Source: CAYZXU01 sp964482535 (GTDB taxonomy: Bacteria; Desulfobacterota; Desulfobacteria; Desulfobacterales; BuS5). From it: a DNA stretch of 9,881 nt. Of the stretch, positions 1 through 7,251 are shown in pieces; the stretch's first letter is position 1; every line of letters begins with the position of its first letter. The stretch lies in NCBI GenBank assembly GCA_964482535.1, contig CAYZXU010000088.1, positions 1 through 9,881 on the forward strand, given 5' to 3'. A program made the translations under genes and the position numbers. Below the pieces are notes generated by a model. That model did no database searches. It was not told the origin of the DNA and worked only from the letters and a program-made list of their open reading frames with translations.

Positions 1-1
1 T

Positions 2-106
2 TTCACCATGTCCGAGACATTACTCTCGGCGTTGGAAAGCCTGTCGTCGAAACCAGCAAAGGTTGTATCAATTGATAAGGTCTACGAACGGGTGTTAGGA
101 TGGTGA
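2..106 (+). CDS. Possible C-terminal tail of an off-window ORF
   Basis: This frame is open from the left edge to a TGA at 104-106, giving 34 codons that end in Val-Leu-Gly-Trp. An ATG lies at 8-10, but nothing like a ribosome binding site can be judged so close to the edge. The product is not recognised. The stretch looks less AT-rich than the genes to the right. One minus-strand frame is also open here, so coding is uncertain. If real, it is the end of a gene running toward the tRNA operon. It could equally be non-coding spacer. Confidence 0.2.
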   Translation, partial: FTMSETLLSALESLSSKPAKVVSIDKVYERVLGW

Positions 107-149
107 AAAACAAAAAGCCGTCTGAAGAGCCGTCAATTACCCGGACAGC

Positions 150-194
150 TAAAAACAAAAAAAGCCGTTTGTGAGGTGAAAAACTTCACAAACG
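150..194 (-). terminator. Rho-independent terminator of the tRNA operon
   Basis: Read on the minus strand, bases 194-186 and 174-166 form a perfect 9-bp stem (CGTTTGTGA with TCACAAACG) around an 11-base loop. A GGC and then a long T-rich run (165 down to about 151) follow. This is the textbook intrinsic terminator layout. It lies about 35 bases past the 3' end of tRNA-Glu, as expected for the end of the tRNA transcript. A second T-rich run on the same strand (about 117-106) may act as a backup, but I see no good stem before it. Confidence 0.8.
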
Positions 195-228
195 ACCAGG
201 ACATAGGATGTTGCGTGTTTATTTTATG

Positions 229-306
229 TGGCGTCCCCAAGGGGATTTGAACCCCTGTCGCCGGCGTGAAAGGCCGGTGTCCTGGGCCAAGCTAGACGAT
301 GGGGAC
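229..306 (-). tRNA. tRNA-Glu (anticodon TTC)
   Basis: On the minus strand a cloverleaf can be folded: acceptor stem GTCCCCA paired with TGGGGAC, discriminator G, and an encoded CCA tail (bases 231-229). The anticodon stem is CCGGC/GCCGG around loop CTTTCAC, giving anticodon TTC. The T-arm is AGGGG-TTCAAAT-CCCCT. Acceptor, D-arm and T-arm closely resemble the bacterial tRNA-Glu I know. It is the distal gene of a two-tRNA transcript, 15 bases after tRNA-Lys, and is followed by an intrinsic terminator. Unlike its partner it encodes the CCA end. Confidence 0.96.
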
Positions 307-321
307 GCAATAAATTTATGA

Positions 322-394
322 TGGGTCGTGCGCGACTCGAACGCGCGACTCTCTGCTTAAAAGGCAGATACTCTACCGACTGAGTTAACGACCC
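322..394 (-). tRNA. tRNA-Lys (anticodon TTT)
   Basis: The minus strand folds as acceptor GGGTCGT with ACGACCC plus discriminator A. The anticodon stem TCTGC/GCAGA encloses loop CTTTTAA, so the anticodon is TTT. The T-arm is GCGCG-TTCGAGT-CGCGC. The acceptor stem and D-arm match typical bacterial tRNA-Lys. The 3' CCA is not encoded (the bases after the discriminator read TCA), so it must be added by CCA nucleotidyltransferase. It is the promoter-proximal tRNA: the predicted -10 box lies about 15 bases upstream of its 5' end. Confidence 0.96.
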
Positions 395-408
395 TTCCAA
401 AAACATTA

Positions 409-437
409 ATTTTATACACACTTAATATAATTGTCAA
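409..437 (-). promoter_or_regulatory. Sigma70-type promoter of the tRNA operon
   Basis: The minus strand carries a perfect -35 box TTGACA (437-432), a 17-bp spacer and -10 box TAAAAT (414-409). Transcription would start around base 402, just ahead of tRNA-Lys. The consensus -35, ideal spacing and position directly upstream of a stable-RNA gene make this a strong call. Confidence 0.85.
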
Positions 438-518
438 GAATTTTATTAATAATAATTACAAAAAATAGTATTTGATATTCCTATTCCAAAGGCTCGTGAG
501 AAAAGGGGGTTAATAAAA

Positions 519-1967
519 TTATTTTTTCCAAAACTCAGGAACAAGAAAAATTATTACAGTATATATTTCAAGCCTGCCAAGAAGCATACACCAGATAAGC
601 AGCCATTTCCCAAGATAAGGCATCTCGGCATAGTTTTCAGCCGGTCCTACCATGCCGAAACCAGGACCGATGTTTCCAATTGTTGCGGCAACAGCCGAAA
701 AAGAGGTAACAAAATCCACCCCAAGCCCTGCAAGAAGAACTGAACAAAATGCAAAAAGCCCCATGTATAATGCAAGAAAACCAAGAACACTTTTCATGAC
801 ACCTTCCGGTATTCTTTTTCCGCCTATTTTAACATGGGTAACAGCGTGTGGATGAATTAAAGAAAACAGCTCGTTATAGCAATACTTGAAACACAACATT
901 ATTCGCAGGCATTTCATTCCACCGCCTGTGGAACCGGCTGAGCCACCTAAAAACATGCAGAGAAAAAGAATAACCTGGGACATTTCCGGCCATTGTTCAT
1001 AATCAGCAGTGGCAAATCCGGTTGTTGTGATTATGGAAACAACCTGAAAAGCACCGTAGCGAAAGGCATCGATTATTTTTTCGTAAACCGAACCATAAAT
1101 ATTAAAACTCACCACAACTGTAAGCAAAAAAACGGTAAAAAGAAAAAACCGACACTCGGAATCTTTCCACAAAGCAAGAGGCTTCCCTTTAAGAAGCTGA
1201 TAATGAAGAGAAAAATTGATACCCGCAAAGAGCATAAATATAATTATTACCATGTCAAAATAAAAGGAATTAAAATGAGCCACAGATAAATTTTTTGTGG
1301 AGAAACCACCCGTGGGCATTGTTGTAAATGTATGACATAAGGAGTCATACAGATCCATGCCACCAAACATGAGAAGGAGCACTTCCGCCAGTGTTAACAA
1401 GAGATAAACCCTCCAAAGGGTCAGGGCTGTTTCCCTTATCCGGGGTTTAAGTTTGTCAGGAACGGGGCTTGGCACTTCAGCCTTGTAAAGCTGCATTCCA
1501 CCAACACCGATAAACGGAAGTATGGCAATTGACAGCACAATAATCCCCATTCCCCCGAACCACTGTATGAGACTTCTCCACAAAAGAAGACTTTTTGAGA
1601 CTGATTCTATATCAGTCAAGATTGATGAGCCTGTTGTTGTAAAACCCGAGACGGATTCAAAAAGAGCATTAACAAAGCTTCCTGTTTCACCTCCAAAATA
1701 AAAGGGAAGCGCTCCGAAAAAACCAACAGCCGTCCACCCTGTAGCGACAATGGCCATTCCTTCGCGCTGGCTTATGGTTTCAATACTCGATTTATGAAAA
1801 AACAGATATAATATGCTTCCTGAAACAAGGGTTATGACAATAGATTTTATAATTGGCAATGCGCTTTGATCTTTATAATAAAAACTGCAAAGAAGCGGCA
1901 GGATCATGCTCAGGCTTAAAAAAACAGCCAATATTCCAACGAGATATGCAATATAACGCCAGCGCAT
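519..1967 (-). CDS. trkH: TrkH potassium channel subunit
   Basis: This is the membrane-spanning subunit of the Trk K+ uptake system and works with the cytosolic NAD-binding TrkA. The 482-residue protein has the usual family length and four pore-loop repeats with filter-like motifs: TTTGSS (110-115), TGGFS (219-223), TTTGFAT (314-320) and GNIGPGFG (431-438). Hydrophobic helices flank each. A GGGMK motif (348-352) sits in the membrane segment after the third pore loop, where the family carries a conserved basic residue near the gate. The ATG has GGAG eight bases upstream and overlaps the stop of the preceding ORF as TAATG, so translation is probably coupled. The gene is intact although its first 87 codons are also present 407 bp upstream in a tandem duplication. 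No clear intrinsic terminator follows it; the 120 bases to tRNA-Lys hold only the tRNA promoter. Confidence 0.95.
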   Translation of the reverse strand: MRWRYIAYLVGILAVFLSLSMILPLLCSFYYKDQSALPIIKSIVITLVSGSILYLFFHKSSIETISQREGMAIVATGWTAVGFFGALPFYFGGETGSFVNALFESVSGFTTTGSSILTDIESVSKSLLLWRSLIQWFGGMGIIVLSIAILPFIGVGGMQLYKAEVPSPVPDKLKPRIRETALTLWRVYLLLTLAEVLLLMFGGMDLYDSLCHTFTTMPTGGFSTKNLSVAHFNSFYFDMVIIIFMLFAGINFSLHYQLLKGKPLALWKDSECRFFLFTVFLLTVVVSFNIYGSVYEKIIDAFRYGAFQVVSIITTTGFATADYEQWPEMSQVILFLCMFLGGSAGSTGGGMKCLRIMLCFKYCYNELFSLIHPHAVTHVKIGGKRIPEGVMKSVLGFLALYMGLFAFCSVLLAGLGVDFVTSFSAVAATIGNIGPGFGMVGPAENYAEMPYLGKWLLIWCMLLGRLEIYTVIIFLVPEFWKK

Positions 1968-2529
1968 TAAAAAAACTCCAGTTTAACCGTAAGCATGCTC
2001 TCAACTTTTTGCACAGCCTTCCTTTTTGCAACAATTATTACCCTGTCGTCGGGCTCAATCATACTGTTTCCCGAAGGAATAACAACCTGCTCTTTTCTGA
2101 TTATACCTGCAACGAGCGCTCCGAAAAAACCAACAGCCGTCCACCCTGTAGCGACAATGGCCATTCCTTCGCGCTGGCTTATGGTTTCAATACTCGATTT
2201 ATGAAAAAACAGATATAATATGCTTCCTGAAACAAGGGTTATGACAATAGATTTTATAATTGGCAATGCGCTTTGATCTTTATAATAAAAACTGCAAAGA
2301 AGCGGCAGGATCATGCTCAGGCTTAAAAAAACAGCCAATATTCCAACGAGATATGCAATATAACGCCAGCGCATTAAAAAAACTCCAGTTTAACCGTAAG
2401 CATGCTCTCAACTTTTTGCACAGCCTTCCTTTTTGCAACAATTATTACCCTGTCGTCGGGCTCAATCATACTGTTTCCCGAAGGAATAACAACCTGCTCT
2501 TTTCTGATTATACCTGCAACGAGCGCTCC
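1708..2529. repeat. Tandem duplication, 407-bp unit, trkA/trkH junction
   Basis: Bases 1708-2114 are repeated directly at 2115-2521. The match continues another 8 bases (AGCGCTCC at 1708, 2115 and 2522) before diverging at 2123 versus 2530. Reading through both copies I found no mismatch. Each unit holds the last 48 codons or so of trkA and the first 87 codons of trkH. The 8-bp word is present at both ancestral breakpoints, once in trkH and once in trkA, which fits a duplication by slippage or recombination at short homology. No insertion-sequence ends or transposase are present. An assembly error would give the same picture, so read evidence matters. Confidence 0.93.
1967..2374 (-). CDS. Chimeric TrkH(N)-TrkA(C) ORF made by the duplication
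   Basis: This 135-residue ORF consists of TrkH residues 1-87 (two predicted transmembrane helices near 5-30 and 38-57, ending just before the first pore loop) joined in frame to the last 48 residues of TrkA, a fragment of its second RCK_C domain. The shared Gly-Ala-Leu at 85-87 marks the junction. It starts on the same ATG with GGAG as trkH, overlaps the trkA stop (TAATG), and ends by overlapping the real trkH start (TAATG). It is therefore positioned to be translated between the two intact genes. It lacks every pore motif and the NAD-binding folds, so it cannot be a channel or a gating subunit alone. It is most likely an accidental product, possibly unstable. A regulatory or interfering role is speculative. 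Confidence 0.6.
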   Translation of the reverse strand: MRWRYIAYLVGILAVFLSLSMILPLLCSFYYKDQSALPIIKSIVITLVSGSILYLFFHKSSIETISQREGMAIVATGWTAVGFFGALVAGIIRKEQVVIPSGNSMIEPDDRVIIVAKRKAVQKVESMLTVKLEFF

Positions 2530-3738
2530 TTTGGGAAATGAAATAGTCTTTAAAGGTTTTCCAACTATTTCAGACGACTCAAGGGCTACGGCTTCAATAA
2601 CTTCAGCCTGCTCTCCTTTCAAGGATATAGCGGAAAGGACCTTGCCCCTTCGTATATGCTGCTGTATTGAATTAATTGCGGAGAGCCTTGTGCTGACCAC
2701 CTGTTCGATACCTATGGCTGACATCAGGGGAAGATAACTGAACTTGTTTATTTTTGTTATTGTTTTCCTTGCGCCCATGCGCTTGGCAAGAAGTGAAGAT
2801 AAAATATTTATCTCTTCATCATTGGTTAAACTAACAACAATGTCCATGTCATGAAGATTCTCTTCACTAAGCAGGGTCTGGTCGGAACCGTCGCCATGGA
2901 GCACAACACATCTGTTTAGTTCTTCAGCGAGGTACATGCACTGCTTCTCTCTTTTTTCTACTATTTTAATATTAAGATTCTGTTCTTCCAGAAGCTTGGC
3001 AAGCCTGAAACCAATGCTGCCGCCCCCTATAATTAAAATTCTGTTTAAGGGTTCAACATGTTTGTCAAAGATAGCAAGAGTATTTAAGAGACTGTTTTCC
3101 TCGCTGATAAAATATACATAGTCACCAGGCAAAAGCCTGTCATTTCCTCTTGGAATAATAAGTTTTTCATTACGAATAATCGCTGCAATCAGAGGAATTT
3201 GTCCCCTTATTTTTTCCTTTAATTCAGAAAGATATGTGCCGGCAAGCCGTGCATCTTTTTCAAGCAAAATGCCTACAAATTTGACACGACCCTCGGAAAA
3301 CTCGCCTATATCAACAGCACCTGGAACCTTCATCAGTCTGTCTATAGTCTTTACAACTTCAATTTCAGGATTAATAATAGTATCGATATTGGGTGAATTT
3401 TCACGAAATATATCATGATATTTATCATAGTCGGAATTTCGCAACCGGGCAAGTTTCTTTGTTGTGGGAGAAAGTATTTTTGCTGCGAGACAAGCAACAA
3501 GATTAGTTTCATCACTGTCGGTAACGGCCAGCAGTATTTCAGCATTTTTGAGTCCGGCTTCCTCCAAAACAACGGGGCTACTCCCGGAACCGATAACTGT
3601 CTGTACATCCATATGGTCGGACACTCGCCTGATAGCTGCCTGATTAATATCTACAACCACAACATCTTTATTTTCATGAGCAAGACGATTGGCTATATGA
3701 AAACCGACTTCCCCTGCACCAACTATTATTATTTTCAA
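2374..3738 (-). CDS. trkA: TrkA, NAD-binding regulatory subunit of K+ uptake
   Basis: This is the peripheral cytoplasmic subunit that binds NAD(H)/nucleotides and gates TrkH. The 454 residues form the classic duplicated RCK layout. RCK_N1 has GAGEVG (7-12) and Asp30 ending its second strand, followed by RCK_C1 (about 145-225). RCK_N2 has GGGSIG (238-243) and Glu261, followed by RCK_C2 (about 370-450). Length is close to E. coli TrkA (458). The start codon is TTG: it gives the canonical KIIIVGAGEVG beginning and is preceded by AAGGAG at about seven bases. The stop overlaps the next ATG as TAATG. The C-terminal 48 codons lie inside the tandem duplication, but the gene itself is complete. It is first in the minus-strand trk operon and divergent from the cyclophilin gene. 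Confidence 0.95.
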   Translation of the reverse strand: MKIIIVGAGEVGFHIANRLAHENKDVVVVDINQAAIRRVSDHMDVQTVIGSGSSPVVLEEAGLKNAEILLAVTDSDETNLVACLAAKILSPTTKKLARLRNSDYDKYHDIFRENSPNIDTIINPEIEVVKTIDRLMKVPGAVDIGEFSEGRVKFVGILLEKDARLAGTYLSELKEKIRGQIPLIAAIIRNEKLIIPRGNDRLLPGDYVYFISEENSLLNTLAIFDKHVEPLNRILIIGGGSIGFRLAKLLEEQNLNIKIVEKREKQCMYLAEELNRCVVLHGDGSDQTLLSEENLHDMDIVVSLTNDEEINILSSLLAKRMGARKTITKINKFSYLPLMSAIGIEQVVSTRLSAINSIQQHIRRGKVLSAISLKGEQAEVIEAVALESSEIVGKPLKTISFPKGALVAGIIRKEQVVIPSGNSMIEPDDRVIIVAKRKAVQKVESMLTVKLEFF

Positions 3739-3784
3739 ATATTACTCCTTAAGCTTTATAAAACTTTTGCAAAACGTCCCCTTT

Positions 3785-3823
3785 TTTATATTTTGCACTA
3801 ACGTATCGCACAAGAAGTGTCAA
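3785..3823 (-). promoter_or_regulatory. Candidate trkA promoter(s)
   Basis: Two overlapping minus-strand possibilities are visible. One has a perfect -35 TTGACA (3823-3818) with a weak -10 TAGTGC (3800-3795) at 17 bp. The other has TTGTGC (3813-3808) with a good -10 TATAAA (3790-3785), also at 17 bp. Either would start transcription 40-60 bases ahead of the trkA TTG. The sequence alone does not choose between them. Confidence 0.45.
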
Positions 3824-3872
3824 CAGCATTTCAAAATGTCCGATGTTATTAACAAAAATACAAAATAGATGC

Positions 3873-3901
3873 TTGACTATAGCATAAGGTTCATACATAA
3901 T
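3873..3901 (+). promoter_or_regulatory. Sigma70-type promoter of the ppi-his-engB-era operon
   Basis: TTGACT (3873-3878), a 17-bp spacer and CATAAT (3896-3901) form a near-consensus promoter about 65 bases before the cyclophilin ATG. It is the only good promoter I see ahead of the packed + strand gene run, so it probably drives the whole operon. It lies back to back with the trkA promoter region. Confidence 0.7.
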
Positions 3902-3906
3902 GAATG

Positions 3907-3926
3907 GTTTAAAAAACTTTTTAAAC
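3907..3926 (+). repeat. AT-rich inverted repeat in the ppi leader
   Basis: GTTTAAAAA and TTTTTAAAC form a perfect 9-bp inverted repeat separated by two bases, only a few bases past the predicted -10 box, around the expected transcription start. The position suits an operator better than a terminator, because it is AT-rich and the minimal loop would not fold well. The dyad is seen directly; any regulatory role is a guess. Confidence 0.4.
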
Positions 3927-3965
3927 TATTTTACAAATCATAATTAAAAAAAATCAGGGAAAATT

Positions 3966-4805
3966 ATGAGAAACAGACTCACAGCATCATTGATTTTTTT
4001 GACAACCTTATTAATATTTACTACAAACTTAGGAGCAGACGAAAAAATGAAATCCGACAATCCGGTTTATATCATGAAAACCTCTCTTGGAGATATTCAT
4101 ATAGAACTATTTAAAAATGAAGCGCCTAAAACCGTCGCTAATTTTATTGAACTGGCTGAAGGCACAAAAGAATTTACCGATTCTAAAACCGGCAAAAAAA
4201 CAAAAGGTCCTTTTTATGAAAATTTAATCTTTCACCGTGTAATAAAAAATTTTATGATTCAGGGTGGGTGTCCCCTGGGAACCGGAACAGGCGATCCTGG
4301 ATATAAATTTCCCGATGAAATCAATGCTGCGTCTCTGGGGCTTGACAAGCTAAAGGCGATGGATCCTGCCAAAGGGCCTCATTCTTATCTTATGATTAAC
4401 AGCGAGGCAATGTATAACCAATGTATTTTCAGCCCTCTATTAAATAGTATGAATATTACATCTCAGGAAGAACTGGACAAGAGAAAACCGGAAGTGGAAA
4501 AAAAACTTTTTTCACTTACCCTGCAAGATGTTTATGAACATATGGGGTATGTGTACAGTGAAGAACTGACTTCCCATCATCTCAAACGAGGCTGCCTGGC
4601 CATGGCTAATTCCGGGCCTAATACAAATGGCTCACAGTTTTTTTTAAACCTTGTGGACACTGATTGGTTGACCGGTAAACATACGGTCTTTGGAGAAGTT
4701 GTAAAAGGAATGGATGTTGTTGATAAAATCAGCGAGATTGAGGTTGATAAAGGGAGCAAACCCCTTAAGGATATCAAGATAATATCGATATCTAAGCTTC
4801 AGTAA
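3966..4805 (+). CDS. Secreted cyclophilin-type peptidylprolyl isomerase
   Basis: This is a cis-trans prolyl isomerase that helps fold exported proteins. Residues 1-24 form a signal peptide: basic start, hydrophobic core at 8-20, likely cut after Leu-Gly-Ala24. It probably acts in the periplasm. The cyclophilin fold begins near residue 33. Active-site features are FHR (89-91, catalytic Arg91), Gln99, [14 protein letters not shown] (213-226), Trp234 and the GKHTVFG strand (237-243). An unusual block of about 80-90 residues (about 119-208), partly charged and helical in look, separates the two halves of the active site where human CypA has a short loop. At 279 residues it is well above the roughly 165-190 of standard bacterial PpiA/PpiB. 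The ATG has AGGG about six bases upstream. It is the first gene of the operon and hisI starts 24 bases later. Confidence 0.93.
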   Translation: MRNRLTASLIFLTTLLIFTTNLGADEKMKSDNPVYIMKTSLGDIHIELFKNEAPKTVANFIELAEGTKEFTDSKTGKKTKGPFYENLIFHRVIKNFMIQGGCPLGTGTGDPGYKFPDEINAASLGLDKLKAMDPAKGPHSYLMINSEAMYNQCIFSPLLNSMNITSQEELDKRKPEVEKKLFSLTLQDVYEHMGYVYSEELTSHHLKRGCLAMANSGPNTNGSQFFLNLVDTDWLTGKHTVFGEVVKGMDVVDKISEIEVDKGSKPLKDIKIISISKLQ

Positions 4806-4828
4806 AAAATGGAGAACAGCTACTAATA

Positions 4829-5206
4829 ATGATTAAGCTTGACTTTGAAAAAACTGACGGGCTTATCCCCGCCATTGTACAGGAATATGACACAGGCGAA
4901 GTTTTGATGCTTGCCTATATGAATGAAGAGGCCTGGGAAGCCACCCTTAAAACAGGAGAGGCGACATATTTCAGCCGCAGCCGGCAGGAACTTTGGATAA
5001 AAGGTAAAACATCCGGCAACGTGCAGCTTGTCAAGGAGATCAGGATAGACTGCGACAATGACACTGTACTTTTGAAGGTTGATCAGGTCGGCGGGGCTGC
5101 CTGTCACACAGGATATAAAAGCTGCTTTTACAAAAAAATTGAAAACGGTTCTGTGCATATTACAGGCAAACCTGTTTTTGATCCTAACGAGGTTTATAAA
5201 AAATGA
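4829..5206 (+). CDS. hisI: Phosphoribosyl-AMP cyclohydrolase
   Basis: The enzyme opens the purine ring of phosphoribosyl-AMP to give ProFAR, the third step of histidine synthesis, in the cytoplasm. The 125-residue protein is the monofunctional form; the HisE pyrophosphohydrolase domain found fused in enterobacteria is absent. It shows [18 protein letters not shown] (47-64), the metal-binding DCDND (74-78) and [10 protein letters not shown] (92-101), with Cys75, Cys92 and Cys99 as expected zinc ligands. An in-frame TAA directly before the ATG rules out a longer form. The nearest purine-rich site (GGAG, 4811-4814) is 14 bases away, longer than ideal. Its stop overlaps the hisG start by four bases (ATGA). 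Confidence 0.96.
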   Translation: MIKLDFEKTDGLIPAIVQEYDTGEVLMLAYMNEEAWEATLKTGEATYFSRSRQELWIKGKTSGNVQLVKEIRIDCDNDTVLLKVDQVGGAACHTGYKSCFYKKIENGSVHITGKPVFDPNEVYKK

Positions 5207-6078
5207 ATGATAAATTAAAATTAGGTATTCCAAAGGGAAGTCTGCAAAACGCAACAATAGCCCTGTTTAAACGTTCAGGCTGGAAAATAAATGTAAATGG
5301 AAGAAGCTATTTCCCTGAAATAAATGACCCCTCAATTGAATGCGCAATATGCAGAGCTCAGGAGATGTCAAGATATGTTGAAAGCGGAACTCTTGACGCA
5401 GGGCTTACAGGCAAAGACTGGATTGCTGAAAATAGTTCAGACGTACATGTTGTGGAAGATCTTGTATATTCAAAAGTCAGTGCCAGACCTGCGAGGTGGG
5501 TTGTAGCTGTTCCCTATGATTCCCCTGTAAAAAAGATTGAAGACCTTCAGGGGAAAAAGATCTCAACAGAGCTTGTTGAATTTACTAAAAGATATTTCAG
5601 CGAAAAAAGCATCGATGTTGATATTGAATTTTCCTGGGGAGCAACTGAAGCAAAGGTTGTTTCAGGGCTTGCAGATGCAATTGTTGAAGTTACAGAAACC
5701 GAAAGCACGATTAAAGCCCATGGCCTGAGAATAATACATGAGCTTATGCAGACAAATACCAGACTTATTGCAAACCACAAAGCCTGGAAAAATCCTGCTA
5801 AAAAAAGAAAAATAGAGCAGCTTGCACTTTTGTTAAAAGGCGCTTTGCTTGGGGAAAAGATGGTTGGTTTAAAACTGAATATCCCTGCTTCTCAACTTGA
5901 TAAGATTATATCCCTGCTTCCCAGCCTTAATGCTCCAACCATAGCCCCTCTGTACCAGTCAAACTGGTTTTCCGTTGAAATCGTGGTCGATTCCGATATT
6001 GTGAGGGATCTTATCCCGAATCTTCTTGAAAACGGAGCTGAAGGGATAATAGAGTATCCGCTTAATAAAGTAGTTTAA
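5203..6078 (+). CDS. hisG: ATP phosphoribosyltransferase, long form
   Basis: This enzyme catalyses the committed first step of histidine synthesis, joining ATP and PRPP to phosphoribosyl-ATP. The 291 residues match the long, HisZ-independent form: a periplasmic-binding-protein-like catalytic part (about 1-215) and a C-terminal ACT-like regulatory domain (about 216-288) that binds histidine for feedback inhibition. Visible motifs are LGIPKGSL at the N-terminus, DAGLTGKDW (65-73), and [15 protein letters not shown] (155-169) in the PRPP-binding region. The start overlaps hisI (ATGA), implying translational coupling of steps one and three. The remaining his genes are not in the window. Confidence 0.96.
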   Translation: MNDKLKLGIPKGSLQNATIALFKRSGWKINVNGRSYFPEINDPSIECAICRAQEMSRYVESGTLDAGLTGKDWIAENSSDVHVVEDLVYSKVSARPARWVVAVPYDSPVKKIEDLQGKKISTELVEFTKRYFSEKSIDVDIEFSWGATEAKVVSGLADAIVEVTETESTIKAHGLRIIHELMQTNTRLIANHKAWKNPAKKRKIEQLALLLKGALLGEKMVGLKLNIPASQLDKIISLLPSLNAPTIAPLYQSNWFSVEIVVDSDIVRDLIPNLLENGAEGIIEYPLNKVV

Positions 6079-6091
6079 ATTTTTTAAACAT

Positions 6092-7243
6092 ATGATTGCA
6101 GAAAGAACAAAAAACATTACCCCTTTCATGGTTATGGAAATATTGGAAAGGGCTCATGAACTGGAACAAAAAGGGATATCCGTTGTTCATCTTGAAGTTG
6201 GAGAGCCTGATTTTGAAACACCTGAATGCATAAAAAGAGCGGCGCATAATGCTCTGGATAAAGGGCTCACACATTACACACACAGCCTGGGTCTGCTGGA
6301 ATTAAGGGAAGCAATATGTGAACATTACTTTAATCTGTATAATGTTTCTGTTTCCCCAGACCGTATAATTATCACATCAGGCACATCACCTGCCATGCTG
6401 ATAATGTTTTCAGCCCTTATAGAAAAGGGGGACGAGGTTATTTTGCCTGACCCCCATTATTCATGTTATCCCAACTTTATTAAATTTATGCAGGGAACCC
6501 CTGTTTACGCACCTGTATATGAACAGGACGGTTTTCAATACAGGTCGGAGTCGATCAAAAAAAAAATAACCGATAAAACCAGGGCTATTTTTATAAATTC
6601 TCCCTCAAATCCCACAGGAAATATATTATCAAAAGACAGGATGCAAAAGATTGCCGATCTTGCATCCGAAAATTCTTTGCATATCATTTCCGATGAAATT
6701 TATCATGGTCTTGTTTATGAAGGAACTGCCCACTGTGTTTTGGAGTTTACAGACAATGCTTTTGTATTTAACGGGTTTTCAAAACTCTATGCCATGACAG
6801 GATTAAGGCTCGGATATCTTATAGCGCCTGAAGAGTTTATCCGGCCCATGCAGATAATTGCACAAAATTTTTTTATTTCAGCAAATTCAATGGTTCAGCA
6901 TGCTGGAATAGCCGCCTTAAGAGAGTCTAATGATGATATAGCCCACATGAAACATGTGTATAATGAGCGCAGAAAATATATGATCATGCGTTTAAAGGAG
7001 CTCGGTTTCGGAATCACGGTTGAGCCCACAGGGGCATTTTATGTTTTTGCAAATGCAAAACATATAAATAAAAATTCCTATGAACTTGCCTTTGACATTC
7101 TGGAAAAGGCTCATGTGGGGGTAACTCCGGGAATAGATTTTGGCAAAAACGGAGAGGGATATTTAAGGTTCTCATATGCCAGCTCCATGGAGAATATTAA
7201 AGAAGGCTTAAACAGACTGGAAAATTATATCAAGCTCTTATAA
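6092..7243 (+). CDS. PLP-dependent class I/II aminotransferase, AspAT-like
   Basis: A cytoplasmic fold-type I aminotransferase of 383 residues. Motifs in order: VGEPDF (36-41) at the substrate pocket, SGTS (96-99) near the PLP phosphate, Tyr123 as ring-stacking aromatic, SNPTG with Asn173, Asp201 and Tyr204 contacting the cofactor, FSK with the Schiff-base Lys231, the GLRLGY strand with Arg239, and Arg359 (LRFSYA) to bind the substrate carboxylate. The GEPDF and HYTHSLGLLELR signatures point to the AspAT/AlaAT-like I-gamma group rather than to HisC, although the neighbour is hisG. Exact substrate cannot be told. The ATG is 13 bases after hisG in an AT-rich gap with no good Shine-Dalgarno; Met13 and Met15 are weaker alternative starts because they would cut conserved N-terminal sequence. 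Confidence 0.92.
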   Translation: MIAERTKNITPFMVMEILERAHELEQKGISVVHLEVGEPDFETPECIKRAAHNALDKGLTHYTHSLGLLELREAICEHYFNLYNVSVSPDRIIITSGTSPAMLIMFSALIEKGDEVILPDPHYSCYPNFIKFMQGTPVYAPVYEQDGFQYRSESIKKKITDKTRAIFINSPSNPTGNILSKDRMQKIADLASENSLHIISDEIYHGLVYEGTAHCVLEFTDNAFVFNGFSKLYAMTGLRLGYLIAPEEFIRPMQIIAQNFFISANSMVQHAGIAALRESNDDIAHMKHVYNERRKYMIMRLKELGFGITVEPTGAFYVFANAKHINKNSYELAFDILEKAHVGVTPGIDFGKNGEGYLRFSYASSMENIKEGLNRLENYIKLL

Positions 7244-7251
7244 TATCATTT

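Noticed and set aside
224..421. A 65-codon minus-strand ORF covering the tRNA pair
   Set aside because: It spans two clear tRNA genes and has no protein-like features.
438..518. A terminator or small gene between trkH and the tRNA promoter
   Set aside because: The 80 bases are AT-rich with no stable stem followed by a T run and no convincing ORF.
993..1289. A 98-codon + strand ORF inside trkH
   Set aside because: Antisense to a conserved membrane protein; lysine-rich, low-complexity translation with no recognisable domain.
1708..2529. Insertion sequence or integron-type element as the cause of the repeat
   Set aside because: The unit is made entirely of trkA and trkH sequence, has no transposase or terminal inverted repeats, and the breakpoints share an 8-bp word.
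1853..2541. Two near-identical + strand ORFs (1853-2218 and 2260-2541) and the paired ones at 1995-2204 and 2402-2737
   Set aside because: They are antisense shadows of trkA/trkH; their repetition only reflects the 407-bp duplication.
6092..7243. Histidinol-phosphate aminotransferase (hisC) because of the hisG neighbour
   Set aside because: The GEPDF, SNPTG and LRFSYA motifs and the 383-residue length fit the AspAT-like I-gamma group, and typical HisC N-terminal motifs are absent.
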